A stretch of 64,000 nt of DNA from Paenibacillus glycanilyticus NBRC 16618 (GTDB taxonomy: Bacteria; Bacillota; Bacilli; Paenibacillales; Paenibacillaceae), in contig NZ_BILY01000006.1 in NCBI RefSeq assembly GCF_004000805.1, positions 1 through 64,000 of the forward strand, in the 5' to 3' direction. The notes under the pieces were generated by a model that did not search any database, had not been told where the DNA came from, and was given only the letters and a program-made list of their open reading frames with translations. How positions within the stretch are numbered: the stretch's first letter is position 1; each line of letters starts with the position of its first letter. Of this stretch, positions 16,313-25,450 are shown one piece after another. The position numbers were made by a program, and so were the translations under genes.

Positions 16313-18121
16313 ATGAAGCTGTCTACCCTAAGGCGTTGGGTATCGCCAAGCCTAAGCATTCAAGGCAAAATTTTTCTGGCGTTCAGCCTTGTCGCTCTTC
16401 TCTCTATCGTATCGATCTCCGTCATTGTTTATCTCAACATGCGGGAGACGATCAAGTCCAACGCCGTAACCTCGGTATCGGATAGTATCAGGCAAGCCGA
16501 CGAGTCGCTCAACATTATGCTGGAGGAGATTGACCGGCTCAATACGATGGTGGTTACGAATAAAAACACCGTGATCGATACGTTGCTTAGTCCCTCGGAG
16601 GAAATCAGCTACGAGTGGTTCCAGGAGCAGAAGCGGATTGAGGAGTTTCTGTCGTCTTTAGTCGCGAACAAGCCTTATATTGCGCGGATTGCCGTCGTTG
16701 GCTTAAGCGGCAAAGTGTTTTTCACCGGCGGTCCGTGGCTGGACCGAAGCGTACTCGGAACGCCCATGATGGACTATATGCTGCGCAACGGCTCGCGTCA
16801 CGCTTATTTGAAGCAGACTGGCGTCACGGAGACGATTACTGTCGGCCGCGAAATCCGCTACAACCGTCAGACGATTGGCGTGGTTATGGTCGATCTGAAT
16901 TACGACTTTATCCGCAAGACATACGGCGTTAGGCCAACCGCAGACAGTATGCTGTATGTGCTTGATCAGCAGGACGAATTCGTGTACCGGTCGGATCACA
17001 CGCCAAGCTTTGCGCCATCCGATCAGCGAATCGTCGACATGAAGCGCAAATTTGCGAAGCTTGGCAAGGCTGAGGGCGACGTGGAGGAGAGGGTCATTGG
17101 CGGCAGATCCTATATCGTGGTCAGCAGGCAATCGGACCATACGGGCTGGTCGACGCTGGCGCTTATCCCGACGAATTCGCTGCTCAGCGAATCGGCTCGC
17201 CTGCTGAAGCTGATCATTGAAGCTTCGGCGATCGTCCTGCTGGTCGTCCTCATTGTCTCGCTCCAGGTGTCGTCGCGCATTACGATTAATATCCGGCGTC
17301 TGAAGTCCATGATGATGCTGGTGAAGGACGGCAACCTGACGTTACCGAAGAAGGAGATTGCTGCAAAGGACGAGGTGGGACAGCTGTACCACGTGTTTAT
17401 GGGCATGGTGGAGGAGCTGAAGCGGTTATTCGAAGGGATACGCGTAAGCGAGCAGGAGAAGCGGGAGGCGGAGCTGACCGCGCTGCAAGCGCAAATACGC
17501 CCTCATTTTCTCTACAATTCGCTGAATACGATCAAATATTTGGCCAAGCTTAACGGGACTCCAAACATTGAGGAAGTATCCGGCTCCTTAATCGATTTGA
17601 TGCGGGGCGTGCTGGGCAACTCGAACGAATACTTGACGGTAAGGGAGGAGCTGGACTACGTGCGAAGCTATATCTCTATCGTCAAATACAAATACATGGA
17701 GCCGATCATCGTCCACGAGGAGATTGAAGATCCGTCCCTAATGGATAGCCGCGTGCTCAAGCTGACGCTGCAGCCCATTGTGGAGAACGCGGTTCTGCAC
17801 GGAATCGGCTCGCGGGAGCAAGGCGGCTTCGTTACGATACGGGTATACGAGGATAACCGCGATCTGATGATCGAGGTGACGGACAACGGCAAAGGGATGA
17901 CGCCGGAGCAGATGGAGCAACTGCTGGGCGGAACGGTCACAAAGCCGACTTCTTCCCGGTTCAGCGGAATGGGCGTGCGCAACGTGCACGAGAGAATCGT
18001 CCGTTCGTTTGAAGCTCCCTACGGCATCAGGCTGTATAGCGAGCCCGGCTTGTATACGAAAGTCGAAATTCGTTTTCCCAATCTGCGGGGCCGGGCAGGC
18101 TCCGAGCAAGAGGTGAGCTAA
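16313..18121 (+). CDS. YesM-type sensor histidine kinase
   Basis: The 602-residue membrane kinase has a first membrane helix (LAFSLVALLSIVSISVIVYL), a ~260-residue extracellular sensor, and a second helix (EASAIVLLVVLIVSLQVS). A HAMP linker follows, then a His_kinase domain with the phosphorylated His in QIRPHFLYNSLNTI and an ATP-binding part (VENAVLHGI, DNGKGM, GMGVRNVHERI). It senses an extracellular sugar signal and phosphorylates the next gene product. The ATG at 16313 is chosen because AAAGGAG ends nine bases upstream; the TTG at 16304 would sit on that site. Confidence 0.93.
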   Translation: MKLSTLRRWVSPSLSIQGKIFLAFSLVALLSIVSISVIVYLNMRETIKSNAVTSVSDSIRQADESLNIMLEEIDRLNTMVVTNKNTVIDTLLSPSEEISYEWFQEQKRIEEFLSSLVANKPYIARIAVVGLSGKVFFTGGPWLDRSVLGTPMMDYMLRNGSRHAYLKQTGVTETITVGREIRYNRQTIGVVMVDLNYDFIRKTYGVRPTADSMLYVLDQQDEFVYRSDHTPSFAPSDQRIVDMKRKFAKLGKAEGDVEERVIGGRSYIVVSRQSDHTGWSTLALIPTNSLLSESARLLKLIIEASAIVLLVVLIVSLQVSSRITINIRRLKSMMMLVKDGNLTLPKKEIAAKDEVGQLYHVFMGMVEELKRLFEGIRVSEQEKREAELTALQAQIRPHFLYNSLNTIKYLAKLNGTPNIEEVSGSLIDLMRGVLGNSNEYLTVREELDYVRSYISIVKYKYMEPIIVHEEIEDPSLMDSRVLKLTLQPIVENAVLHGIGSREQGGFVTIRVYEDNRDLMIEVTDNGKGMTPEQMEQLLGGTVTKPTSSRFSGMGVRNVHERIVRSFEAPYGIRLYSEPGLYTKVEIRFPNLRGRAGSEQEVS

Positions 18122-19771
18122 ATGTATCGCGTGTTATTGGTAGACGACGAGCCGCTCGTTCGCAACGATCTGCGGTCTTTATTGGATTTTCGCGCCCATG
18201 GCTTCGAGATCTGCGGAGAGGCTCAGAGCGCGGAGTCGGCATTGGACATGATCGAAGAACAACGCCCCGACGTGGCGATCCTGGACGTCAATATGCCGGG
18301 AATGAACGGCGTGGATTTGAATCGGATGATTAAAGAGCGGTATCCCGCCGTTCAGACGATTATGCTCAGCAGCTATGACGATTACGACTACGTCCGGGAC
18401 TGCCTGAAGAACGGCTCGGTCGATTATTTGCTGAAGCACAGGCTGGACAAGGAGACTTTGCTGGCGATGCTTGAAAAAGCGGTCCAGGCGGGCAAATTAT
18501 CCGAGGCCGCGGGTGAAGAAGGCGAATCGTCCCTCTTCAATGCCGAGATGGTCCGGAGCCAAATCGCCGACTTGGCAAGAGGCAAGGCGGAAGCCGCAAG
18601 GGAGCTTGAAGGAAGCATCAGGCGTTACGGCATGTATCCGCAGGCGAATTTGTATGCGGCAGCGGTCCTACAGATCATTCCGTTCCTGCTGCTGACGGAG
18701 TCCAATACCGACGTGCAGACGAACCGGCTGGTTCAGCAGGTTGTCGAGCTTATGCAGCAAAGCCTGGGAGACGCGCGCGAGCGCACGGCCGCTTACGTGG
18801 AGGACGGGCGGATCGCCGTCGTGTTCGCCATACGGGAGCGGAGCGAGCACGCGGCAGCAAGCGAAGCGGCCAGAAGCATGAGCAAGCTTGGCCATTCGCT
18901 TGAGATGTACTTGAACTTGAAATCAATCTATGCGGTTGGGCATGTATGCAACAGCCTGTCGCAGCTTGGGGCAAGCTACGCCTCCGCGGAGCGGGCGCTT
19001 GACCCTAACGCTCAGACCGCTCATCCGAATCCGGAGCAGCGCGGAAAAGGCACGCGGGAGAGCCGCGTCGCGCTTACGATCGAAGAGCAGAAGCAGCTGC
19101 TGCTTGCCATCGAGCGGCTGGACGGGCAAGGTGCGCAGCGTCTGATCGCTTCGGTATTCGAACCGCTTCGCGGGCTTCCGTTGCATTCGCACGCGGTGCA
19201 GATGACGGTCAGCGAGCTGCTCCATATCGGCGATAAGGCGTTAAAAAAAGGGAACCGTTCCCCGCTTGGGACAACGAAGGATGCCGATCGTCTGCCGTCG
19301 CGCGGCGAGCTCAACCGTCTCGGGAGCGTCGGCGAGCTGGAGAAATGGCTTCAGTCGTTCTATGGCGTCTTGCTTGTTCTGCTCAAGGAGCATCACGCGA
19401 CGGGCAGCTATTCCCGCCATGTGTCCCAGGCGATTGGTTTTATTCTGGAGCGGTATTCCGATATCGTGACGCTGGAGCTTGCCGCGGGCTTCATCGGCTT
19501 AAACGCCTCCTATTTGAGCCGGATCTTCAAGGAGGAGACGCAGTCGACGTTCTCCGAATACGTGAACCGGGTACGGGTCGACGCGGCGCGCAGGCTGCTG
19601 GAAAGCGGCCAATATACCATTAAGCAGGTCAGCGATCAGGTGGGCTTTTCCACGCACAACTATTTCTTCAAGGTGTTCAAGGAAGTAACGGGCATGACGC
19701 CGCAGGCCTATTGGAACAGTCTTGGAGACGGCAAGGCCGCGGCGAAACAATCCGTAAAATATGTGGAGTAA
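18122..19771 (+). CDS. YesN-type response regulator with AraC output domain
   Basis: The 549-residue protein has an N-terminal receiver domain (LLVDDEPLVRNDL; phospho-Asp in AILDVNMPGMNG; Lys in YLLKHRL) and a long middle region. The C-terminal AraC DNA-binding domain contains ASYLSRIFKEETQSTFSEYVN and VSDQVGFSTHNYFFKVFKEVTG. The ATG follows the kinase stop codon immediately. It should activate the substrate-binding protein gene that starts at 19883. Confidence 0.93.
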   Translation: MYRVLLVDDEPLVRNDLRSLLDFRAHGFEICGEAQSAESALDMIEEQRPDVAILDVNMPGMNGVDLNRMIKERYPAVQTIMLSSYDDYDYVRDCLKNGSVDYLLKHRLDKETLLAMLEKAVQAGKLSEAAGEEGESSLFNAEMVRSQIADLARGKAEAARELEGSIRRYGMYPQANLYAAAVLQIIPFLLLTESNTDVQTNRLVQQVVELMQQSLGDARERTAAYVEDGRIAVVFAIRERSEHAAASEAARSMSKLGHSLEMYLNLKSIYAVGHVCNSLSQLGASYASAERALDPNAQTAHPNPEQRGKGTRESRVALTIEEQKQLLLAIERLDGQGAQRLIASVFEPLRGLPLHSHAVQMTVSELLHIGDKALKKGNRSPLGTTKDADRLPSRGELNRLGSVGELEKWLQSFYGVLLVLLKEHHATGSYSRHVSQAIGFILERYSDIVTLELAAGFIGLNASYLSRIFKEETQSTFSEYVNRVRVDAARRLLESGQYTIKQVSDQVGFSTHNYFFKVFKEVTGMTPQAYWNSLGDGKAAAKQSVKYVE

Positions 19772-19783
19772 ATAGTCATATAA

Positions 19784-19827
19784 GTGTAACTCGGCGTAAC
19801 CGGCCGTATTTTATAATCGAGTTACAC
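19784..19827 (+). promoter_or_regulatory. TATAAT inside a 10-bp inverted repeat before the binding-protein gene
   Basis: GTGTAACTCG (19784-19793) and CGAGTTACAC (19818-19827) form an inverted repeat around a consensus -10 box, TATAAT (19812-19817). No good -35 is visible at 17-18 bp, which suggests an activator-dependent promoter, perhaps using the YesN-like regulator. Confidence 0.5.
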
Positions 19828-19831
19828 CGGC

Positions 19832-19845
19832 GGTAAACGCTTACA
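19832..19845 (-). promoter_or_regulatory. cre-like site upstream of the lipoprotein gene
   Basis: On the minus strand the site reads TGTAAGCGTTTACC, one mismatch from the CcpA consensus. It lies 14 bp after the TATAAT box, where bound CcpA would block transcription. Confidence 0.55.
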
Positions 19846-19882
19846 AGAACCGGTGAATTGAAAGTCTGGGGGGTATATAAAC

Positions 19883-21481
19883 ATGCGAAAAACATGGGGG
19901 AGATATGCTTTCGCCACGATGCTTGTTACCGGATTAATCGTATCCGGCTGCAGCAACGGCGGCAATGGCAACAGCAATGAAAAAGGCGGCAATACGGGGG
20001 ATCCCAAATCATCGGGCTCTGCGGAGAATGCGGTAAAAACGGAAGGATTCCCGATCGTGGATACGCCAATCAAGCTGAAGATGTTTACTCGCGTCGCGCC
20101 CGTAAACGGTCCGTTCAAGGACATGCCCGTCTTCCAGGACTACGAGAAGATGAGCAACGTCAAGGTCGATTTTATCGAGGCGCCGACCGACGGCTTTGCG
20201 GAGAAGAAAAACCTTCTGTTCGCGTCCAATGAGCTTCCCGATGCTTTGTACCGTTCGGGTCTGACGCAGCTGGAGACGGTCCGCTACGGAGCTGCGGGAC
20301 AGCTGATCCCGCTGGAGAATCTGATTGATCAATACGCGCCGAACCTGAAGAGCCTGATGGATCAATATCCGGAGATCCGAGCGGGCATCACGACGCCGGA
20401 GGGACATATTTACGCGATCCCGGGCATTGTTACGCTAGGCTCCGCCCGGACTGACAAGAGATGGATCAACAAGGCATGGCTGGATAAGCTGGGCCTGAAG
20501 GTACCTGAGACGACCGACGAATTGTATGAAGTGCTGAAGGCTTTCCGCGACGGCGATCCGAACGGCAACGGGAAAGCGGACGAGATTCCGATGACCGCGC
20601 GTATCGGCATGCCAATCGTCTATCAAATGGCGGGAGCATTCGGGCTTGATTCCCAGCTCGGCTACAACATTAATGTCGAGAACGATAAAGTGCATATCTG
20701 GAGCGGCGACGAGCAGTACAAAGAGCTGCTCATGTATTTGAACAAGCTATATAAGGAGAAGCTGATCGACCCTGAGATTTTCTCCCACACGGAAGCGCAA
20801 TATCTTGCCAAGCAAGGTACGGGCAATGTCGGCTACTTCTTTGATCAGACGAACAATAACTTCCTGACCATTCAGGATCAGTATGTAGGCATTGCACCGC
20901 AAGCAGGTCCTAATGGCGACCGTCTGCAAAGCCAAGTGGCTCCGGTGCCGCGCGACTACGGAGCATTCGCCATTACGTCCGTCAACAAATATCCGGAAGC
21001 GACCATGCGCTGGATCGATTACTTCTACAGCGACGAAGGCTCAACGCTGCTGCGTTTCGGCCGGGAAGGCGAGCACTACGAGATGAAGGACGGTATCCCG
21101 TACTACAAAGAAGAGCTTTTGAACGTAGCGGGCGCCCAGGCGAAAATCACGCCATACGCCGGCGGCGGCGCGCCTCATCTCATCAGCGACAAAGTAGCAT
21201 CGTTCATCAACCCGCCTCAAGTGCAAGAGGCTTACAAGCAGCTCGAGCCGTATTTGCCGAAAATCCGCTATGCGCCGCCGCTGTTTGACGAAGCGACTGC
21301 CCAGAAGGTTAACGTGCTGCGCAATGACATCGACAAATATTTCGAAGAGCAAAGCACCAAGTTTATCGTTGGGGCACTCAGCTTTGACAAGTGGGACGAA
21401 TTCCAGTCCACGCTGAAGAAAATGAACATTGCCGATCTTGAGAAGCTTTACCAGGATGCTTATGACAAAATGGCTAAATAA
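19883..21481 (+). CDS. extracellular sugar-binding lipoprotein (LplA type)
   Basis: The 532-residue protein has a lipoprotein signal peptide with the lipobox LIVSGC, a Gly/Asn/Ser linker, then a large periplasmic-binding-protein fold of the LplA/YtcQ kind. A typical LPDALYRSG segment appears early, and [16 protein letters not shown] resembles the calcium-binding loop often seen in these proteins. It would capture an oligosaccharide and deliver it to the two permeases that follow. The large size, genes for a YesM/YesN pair before it and the glycosidases after it fit a plant-polysaccharide importer. Confidence 0.92.
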   Translation: MRKTWGRYAFATMLVTGLIVSGCSNGGNGNSNEKGGNTGDPKSSGSAENAVKTEGFPIVDTPIKLKMFTRVAPVNGPFKDMPVFQDYEKMSNVKVDFIEAPTDGFAEKKNLLFASNELPDALYRSGLTQLETVRYGAAGQLIPLENLIDQYAPNLKSLMDQYPEIRAGITTPEGHIYAIPGIVTLGSARTDKRWINKAWLDKLGLKVPETTDELYEVLKAFRDGDPNGNGKADEIPMTARIGMPIVYQMAGAFGLDSQLGYNINVENDKVHIWSGDEQYKELLMYLNKLYKEKLIDPEIFSHTEAQYLAKQGTGNVGYFFDQTNNNFLTIQDQYVGIAPQAGPNGDRLQSQVAPVPRDYGAFAITSVNKYPEATMRWIDYFYSDEGSTLLRFGREGEHYEMKDGIPYYKEELLNVAGAQAKITPYAGGGAPHLISDKVASFINPPQVQEAYKQLEPYLPKIRYAPPLFDEATAQKVNVLRNDIDKYFEEQSTKFIVGALSFDKWDEFQSTLKKMNIADLEKLYQDAYDKMAK

Positions 21482-21514
21482 ATGGGAGGACGCGAAGAGA
21501 GGGAGGGGTTGCTC

Positions 21515-22477
21515 ATGGACAGCATGATCGAGAACGCGGGGGCGGCCCCCGTTCCCGGCCGCAAGAGGAAGAACGACGGGCTGCTGAGAAAAATGGCGAA
21601 GCGGTATGATTTGTATCTCATGCTGCTGCCGCCGCTCGCCTTTTATTTAATCTTCCATTACGGGCCGCTGTACGGCCTGCAGATCGCCTTCAAAAACTTC
21701 AATCCGGCCAAAGGCATTATCGGCAGCCCTTGGGAAGGCTTCGGCCATTTCGAACGGTTTTTCAATTCGTATTACTTCTGGCGGCTGCTGTGGAATACGG
21801 TATCCATCAACTTGTTCTCGCTCCTCATCGCCTTCCCGGTACCGATCCTGCTGGCGCTGCTCGTGAACGAAATCAAAAGCCGGGCCTACAGCAAATGGCT
21901 GCAAAATATTACGTACATCCCGCATTTTATCTCGGTTGTTGTTATCGTTGGCATTCTGAACGTGTTTCTGTCGCCGAAGACGGGACCCGTCAACCAGTTG
22001 ATCGAGGCGTTTGGCGGCACGCCGATTAATTTCCTGCAGGAAGCCGCCTGGTTTAAGCCGATCTTTATCGGCTCGAACATCTGGCAAAGCATGGGATGGC
22101 AATCCATTATCTATATCGCGGCGCTCAGCGGGGTCAATCCCCAGCTGTACGAAGCGGCCAAGATGGACGGCGCCTCGCGGCTCCGCCGCATCTGGCACGT
22201 ATCGCTGCCGGGCATTATGCCGGTTATCGTCATCCTGCTCATTCTCGATATCGGCCACTTCATGAACATCGGCTTCGAGAAAATTTTGCTCATGCAGAAC
22301 AACCTGAATCTGGAATCCAGCGACGTCATCTCCACGTTCGTCTATACGACGGGAATCTTGAAGGGCGAGTACAGCTACACGGCGGCCATCGGCCTGTTCA
22401 ACTCGGTGATCAACCTTATGCTGCTGCTGCTCGTAAACCGTTTTGCCCGCAAGACGTCGGAGACGAGCTTATGGTAA
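21515..22477 (+). CDS. sugar ABC transporter permease (LplB type)
   Basis: The 320-residue inner-membrane protein has six predicted helices and the EAA loop YEAAKMDGASRLRRIWHVSLPG that contacts the ATPase. Its start YDLYLMLLPPLAFYLIFHYGPLYGLQIAF is typical of LplB permeases. The ATG at 21515 follows GAGGGAGGGG; the earlier ATG at 21482 lacks a separate binding site. It pairs with the next gene. No ATPase gene is in the operon, so a shared MsmX-like ATPase is expected elsewhere in the genome. Confidence 0.93.
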   Translation: MDSMIENAGAAPVPGRKRKNDGLLRKMAKRYDLYLMLLPPLAFYLIFHYGPLYGLQIAFKNFNPAKGIIGSPWEGFGHFERFFNSYYFWRLLWNTVSINLFSLLIAFPVPILLALLVNEIKSRAYSKWLQNITYIPHFISVVVIVGILNVFLSPKTGPVNQLIEAFGGTPINFLQEAAWFKPIFIGSNIWQSMGWQSIIYIAALSGVNPQLYEAAKMDGASRLRRIWHVSLPGIMPVIVILLILDIGHFMNIGFEKILLMQNNLNLESSDVISTFVYTTGILKGEYSYTAAIGLFNSVINLMLLLLVNRFARKTSETSLW

Positions 22478-22491
22478 GGAGGTAACCGCTT

Positions 22492-23379
22492 ATGGAAAAG
22501 AGCATAAGTCCGTCGAATGAACGTTTGTTCGACGCAGTCGTATATATCATAGCCGCTATCATTATGGTCATTGTATTGTATCCGCTGCTGTTCATTGTCA
22601 GCGCGTCGTTCAGCGACCCGGCCAAAGTCTTAAACGGCGATGTGTGGCTGCTGCCGCAAGGCTTCAATGTCGAGGCTTACGCCAACATTTTGCAGAACGA
22701 CAAGATCTGGACCGGCTACGGCAACTCGATTATGTACACCGTCATCGGAACCGTCATTAACATTATCATGACGATTCTCGCGGCGTATCCGCTGTCGAGA
22801 CCCGATCTTCCCTTGCGCAACGGGATTATGGTCCTGATTACGATGACGATGTTTTTCAGCGGAGGTCTTATTCCGACTTATTTGCTGGTCAAAGACCTGG
22901 GCATGGTCGACACCATGTGGGCGCTGATCGTGCCTGGCGCTATCGCGACGTACAATCTTATCGTTATGCGCACGTATTTTCAGAACAGTATTCCTTGGGA
23001 GCTGCAGGAGGCGGCCCACATGGACGGCTGCTCCAACTGGAGACTGCTCGTCAGCATCATCCTGCCGCTCTCAAAGCCGATTCTGGCCGTCATGGTGCTG
23101 TTCTACGCGGTTGGCCACTGGAACTCGTTCTTCAACGCATTGATCTATATTCGCGACGAAGGCAAATATCCGCTTCAGCTTGTGCTCCGCGAAATCTTGC
23201 TGATCAGCCAATCGGCCCAAACGGACGGCGGAAGCGTGGGCCTGGAAAAACAAATTTTGCTGTCGGAGAGCATCAAATTCGCGGTTATCATTGTGTCCAG
23301 CCTGCCCGTGCTGGTCATGTATCCTTTTGTGCAGCGGCATTTCGTCAAAGGCGTCATGATTGGCTCCATCAAGGGATAG
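22492..23379 (+). CDS. sugar ABC transporter permease (LplC/YtcP type)
   Basis: The 295-residue permease has six helices and the EAA loop QEAAHMDGCSNWRLLVSIILPL. The ending FVQRHFVKGVMIGSIKG is characteristic of the LplC/YtcP group. AAGGAGGT precedes the ATG, 14 bases after the partner permease stops. It is the third component of the importer encoded at 19.9-23.4 kb and is followed by the GH51 gene in the same operon. Confidence 0.93.
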   Translation: MEKSISPSNERLFDAVVYIIAAIIMVIVLYPLLFIVSASFSDPAKVLNGDVWLLPQGFNVEAYANILQNDKIWTGYGNSIMYTVIGTVINIIMTILAAYPLSRPDLPLRNGIMVLITMTMFFSGGLIPTYLLVKDLGMVDTMWALIVPGAIATYNLIVMRTYFQNSIPWELQEAAHMDGCSNWRLLVSIILPLSKPILAVMVLFYAVGHWNSFFNALIYIRDEGKYPLQLVLREILLISQSAQTDGGSVGLEKQILLSESIKFAVIIVSSLPVLVMYPFVQRHFVKGVMIGSIKG

Positions 23380-23419
23380 GCGATTCCGACTATACTAACG
23401 ATTTCTATGGAGGTTCATT

Positions 23420-25435
23420 TTGACTAACAAAGCTAACATAACCGTCGATTGCGCCGGAGCGAGTCGGCATGCCGTCAACCCGTTCCTGTTCGGTCACTTT
23501 GTCGAGGATATCCGCGATCATATGGAAGCCATGCTGGCCTTCTCGCTAAAGGATATGGACTTCGAGAGCGAGTCTGAAACGAAGCGGGAAATATCCGGAA
23601 GCTGGCAAGCCTATACGAACGGCCGCAATACGAAATACGCGCTTGAGGCGCCCGCGCCTAAGCATTCCGGACGGGCGCAGCGCATCCGCTTGTTAAGCGA
23701 TGATGAGGCCTATGCGGGAATCGCGCAGAAGACCGCCCTCCAAGGGCCTGCCGATTATAAGGTAAAAGTCGTTGCCCGCGCGTCGATTGAGCTGAAGCGG
23801 CTGGTGGTGGAAGCGGTGGACCGGCATACGGAGGAGACGCTTGGTTCTGTCGTTATCGAGCTCGACAGCCATAACTGGCGGGAGTACGAAGCGGACTTGG
23901 CCGTCTCCCGCGCTTGCGCCGACGCCGAGCTTCGCGTCTACATCCCCGCTGATCATCCGCGCTGGGCGGATCATGTATCGACCGGCATGCTGTGGCTCGA
24001 TCATGTATCCCTGCTTGCAGCCGACAGTATCGCCCTGGTGAAGCGCGAGGTCATCGACATGACGAGAGAGCTGAACGCCGGCATGATGAGGCTGGCCGGC
24101 AATTACATCAGCGCCTACCATTGGGAGCATGGCGTTGGTCCCGTGCTGGAGAGACCGGTTATGTACAACGAGGCATGGGGCGGCTGGACGAGCAAATATT
24201 TTGGCACGGACGAATTTATCGCCTTCTGCCGGGAGCTGCAGGTAGAGCCTCTCATTTGCGTGAACGACGGATCCGGAACGCCCCAAGAGGCAGCTGCATG
24301 GATCGAGTATTGCAATGGCGCGGCCGATACGCCGATGGGCGCTTTGCGCGCCGCGAACGGATATCCCGAGCCGTACGGCGTGAAATATTGGGAGATCGGC
24401 AACGAGGTATGGGGAGGGTGGCAGGTTGGAACCTGCTCCGCCGAAGAATTCGCGGCGCGCACGGTATCGTTCGCCCAAGCGATGAAAGCGGCGGACCCTT
24501 CCATCGTGCTGCTGGCCTGCGGCCATTACGACCAAGCGTGGAACAAGCCGGTGCTGGAGCAGGCCGGCGAGCTGATCGACTATTTGACCCTGCATATCTA
24601 CCATGGTTACGGACCTTTCGGCATGAACAGAAGCACGCCTCCGGAGGACCGGTACAAAGCCATTGCGGCCTATCCGGAATTCACGCGGCATTACTTGTGG
24701 GAGACGACGGATAGCATTAAGGCAAATCCGAAGCATGCCCATGTCAAAATCGCCATTACGGAATACAACACCATGTATTATCCGAATACGGTCCGCAAAG
24801 GGCTGCCGAACGAGCATACGCTTGGCGCGGCGGTTGCCAATGCCGCCAATCTGAACGAAATGCTTCGTTCAAGCGACATGGTGCATATCGGCAGCTTCTC
24901 CGATCTGGTCAACGGCTGGCTCGGCGGCTGCATCCGGGTGGGCGATTATTATGCCGACCAATATTGCGGCAAGGAGTCCGGCTGGAGCAATCGGCCGCTG
25001 GACGTATACGGAACGCCGACCTACGAGGTTATGAAGCTGTACGCGAACCGCGACCTTAAGCATATGCTTCCGGTGCAGGCGAATTGCGCGACGTTTGCCG
25101 TGCCGGCGCTCAAGGAGACGCCGGTAGAGCTGAACGGGCTGCCGGAGCTGGACATCGCGGCGGGCGTTAACGGTGCAGGCGATACCGTTACGGTATTTAT
25201 CGTTAACCGCGGGCTGAATGAAGTAAGTACGGTGCTGGATCTGGCTGATTTCGAAGCAGCGGGTGAGATGGTGCTGTACGAAATCACCGGCGAGGGTTAC
25301 GACGAGATCAACAATGTGTTCGAGCCGGAGAACATCATCTGCCTCAATCGTACCGTTCCTACAGACGAGTGGAAGCAGGGCGTTCCTCTTCGTCCGTCTT
25401 CCATCTATGCAGCGGTATTCCAAGGCAAGGTATAG
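23420..25435 (+). CDS. alpha-L-arabinofuranosidase-like glycoside hydrolase (GH51)
   Basis: The 671-residue protein looks like a retaining GH51 enzyme that removes arabinofuranosyl side chains from arabinan or arabinoxylan. Visible points are the N-terminal FLFGHFVEDIRDHM, the acid/base Glu in YWEIGNEVWGGW (about residue 329) and the nucleophile Glu in IAITEYNTMYY (about residue 447). A C-terminal beta-sandwich ends the protein. The NEVWGGW context differs from the NEMDGPWQ form of many GH51 enzymes, so the exact specificity is open. There is no signal peptide, so it acts on imported oligosaccharides. The start is TTG at 23420 with GGAGGT six bases upstream. Confidence 0.85.
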   Translation: MTNKANITVDCAGASRHAVNPFLFGHFVEDIRDHMEAMLAFSLKDMDFESESETKREISGSWQAYTNGRNTKYALEAPAPKHSGRAQRIRLLSDDEAYAGIAQKTALQGPADYKVKVVARASIELKRLVVEAVDRHTEETLGSVVIELDSHNWREYEADLAVSRACADAELRVYIPADHPRWADHVSTGMLWLDHVSLLAADSIALVKREVIDMTRELNAGMMRLAGNYISAYHWEHGVGPVLERPVMYNEAWGGWTSKYFGTDEFIAFCRELQVEPLICVNDGSGTPQEAAAWIEYCNGAADTPMGALRAANGYPEPYGVKYWEIGNEVWGGWQVGTCSAEEFAARTVSFAQAMKAADPSIVLLACGHYDQAWNKPVLEQAGELIDYLTLHIYHGYGPFGMNRSTPPEDRYKAIAAYPEFTRHYLWETTDSIKANPKHAHVKIAITEYNTMYYPNTVRKGLPNEHTLGAAVANAANLNEMLRSSDMVHIGSFSDLVNGWLGGCIRVGDYYADQYCGKESGWSNRPLDVYGTPTYEVMKLYANRDLKHMLPVQANCATFAVPALKETPVELNGLPELDIAAGVNGAGDTVTVFIVNRGLNEVSTVLDLADFEAAGEMVLYEITGEGYDEINNVFEPENIICLNRTVPTDEWKQGVPLRPSSIYAAVFQGKV

Positions 25436-25450
25436 GAGCAGGAGGTACGC

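Noticed and set aside
23693-24817. 374-codon antisense ORF in the GH51 gene
   Set aside because: Shadow ORF without motif or binding site.
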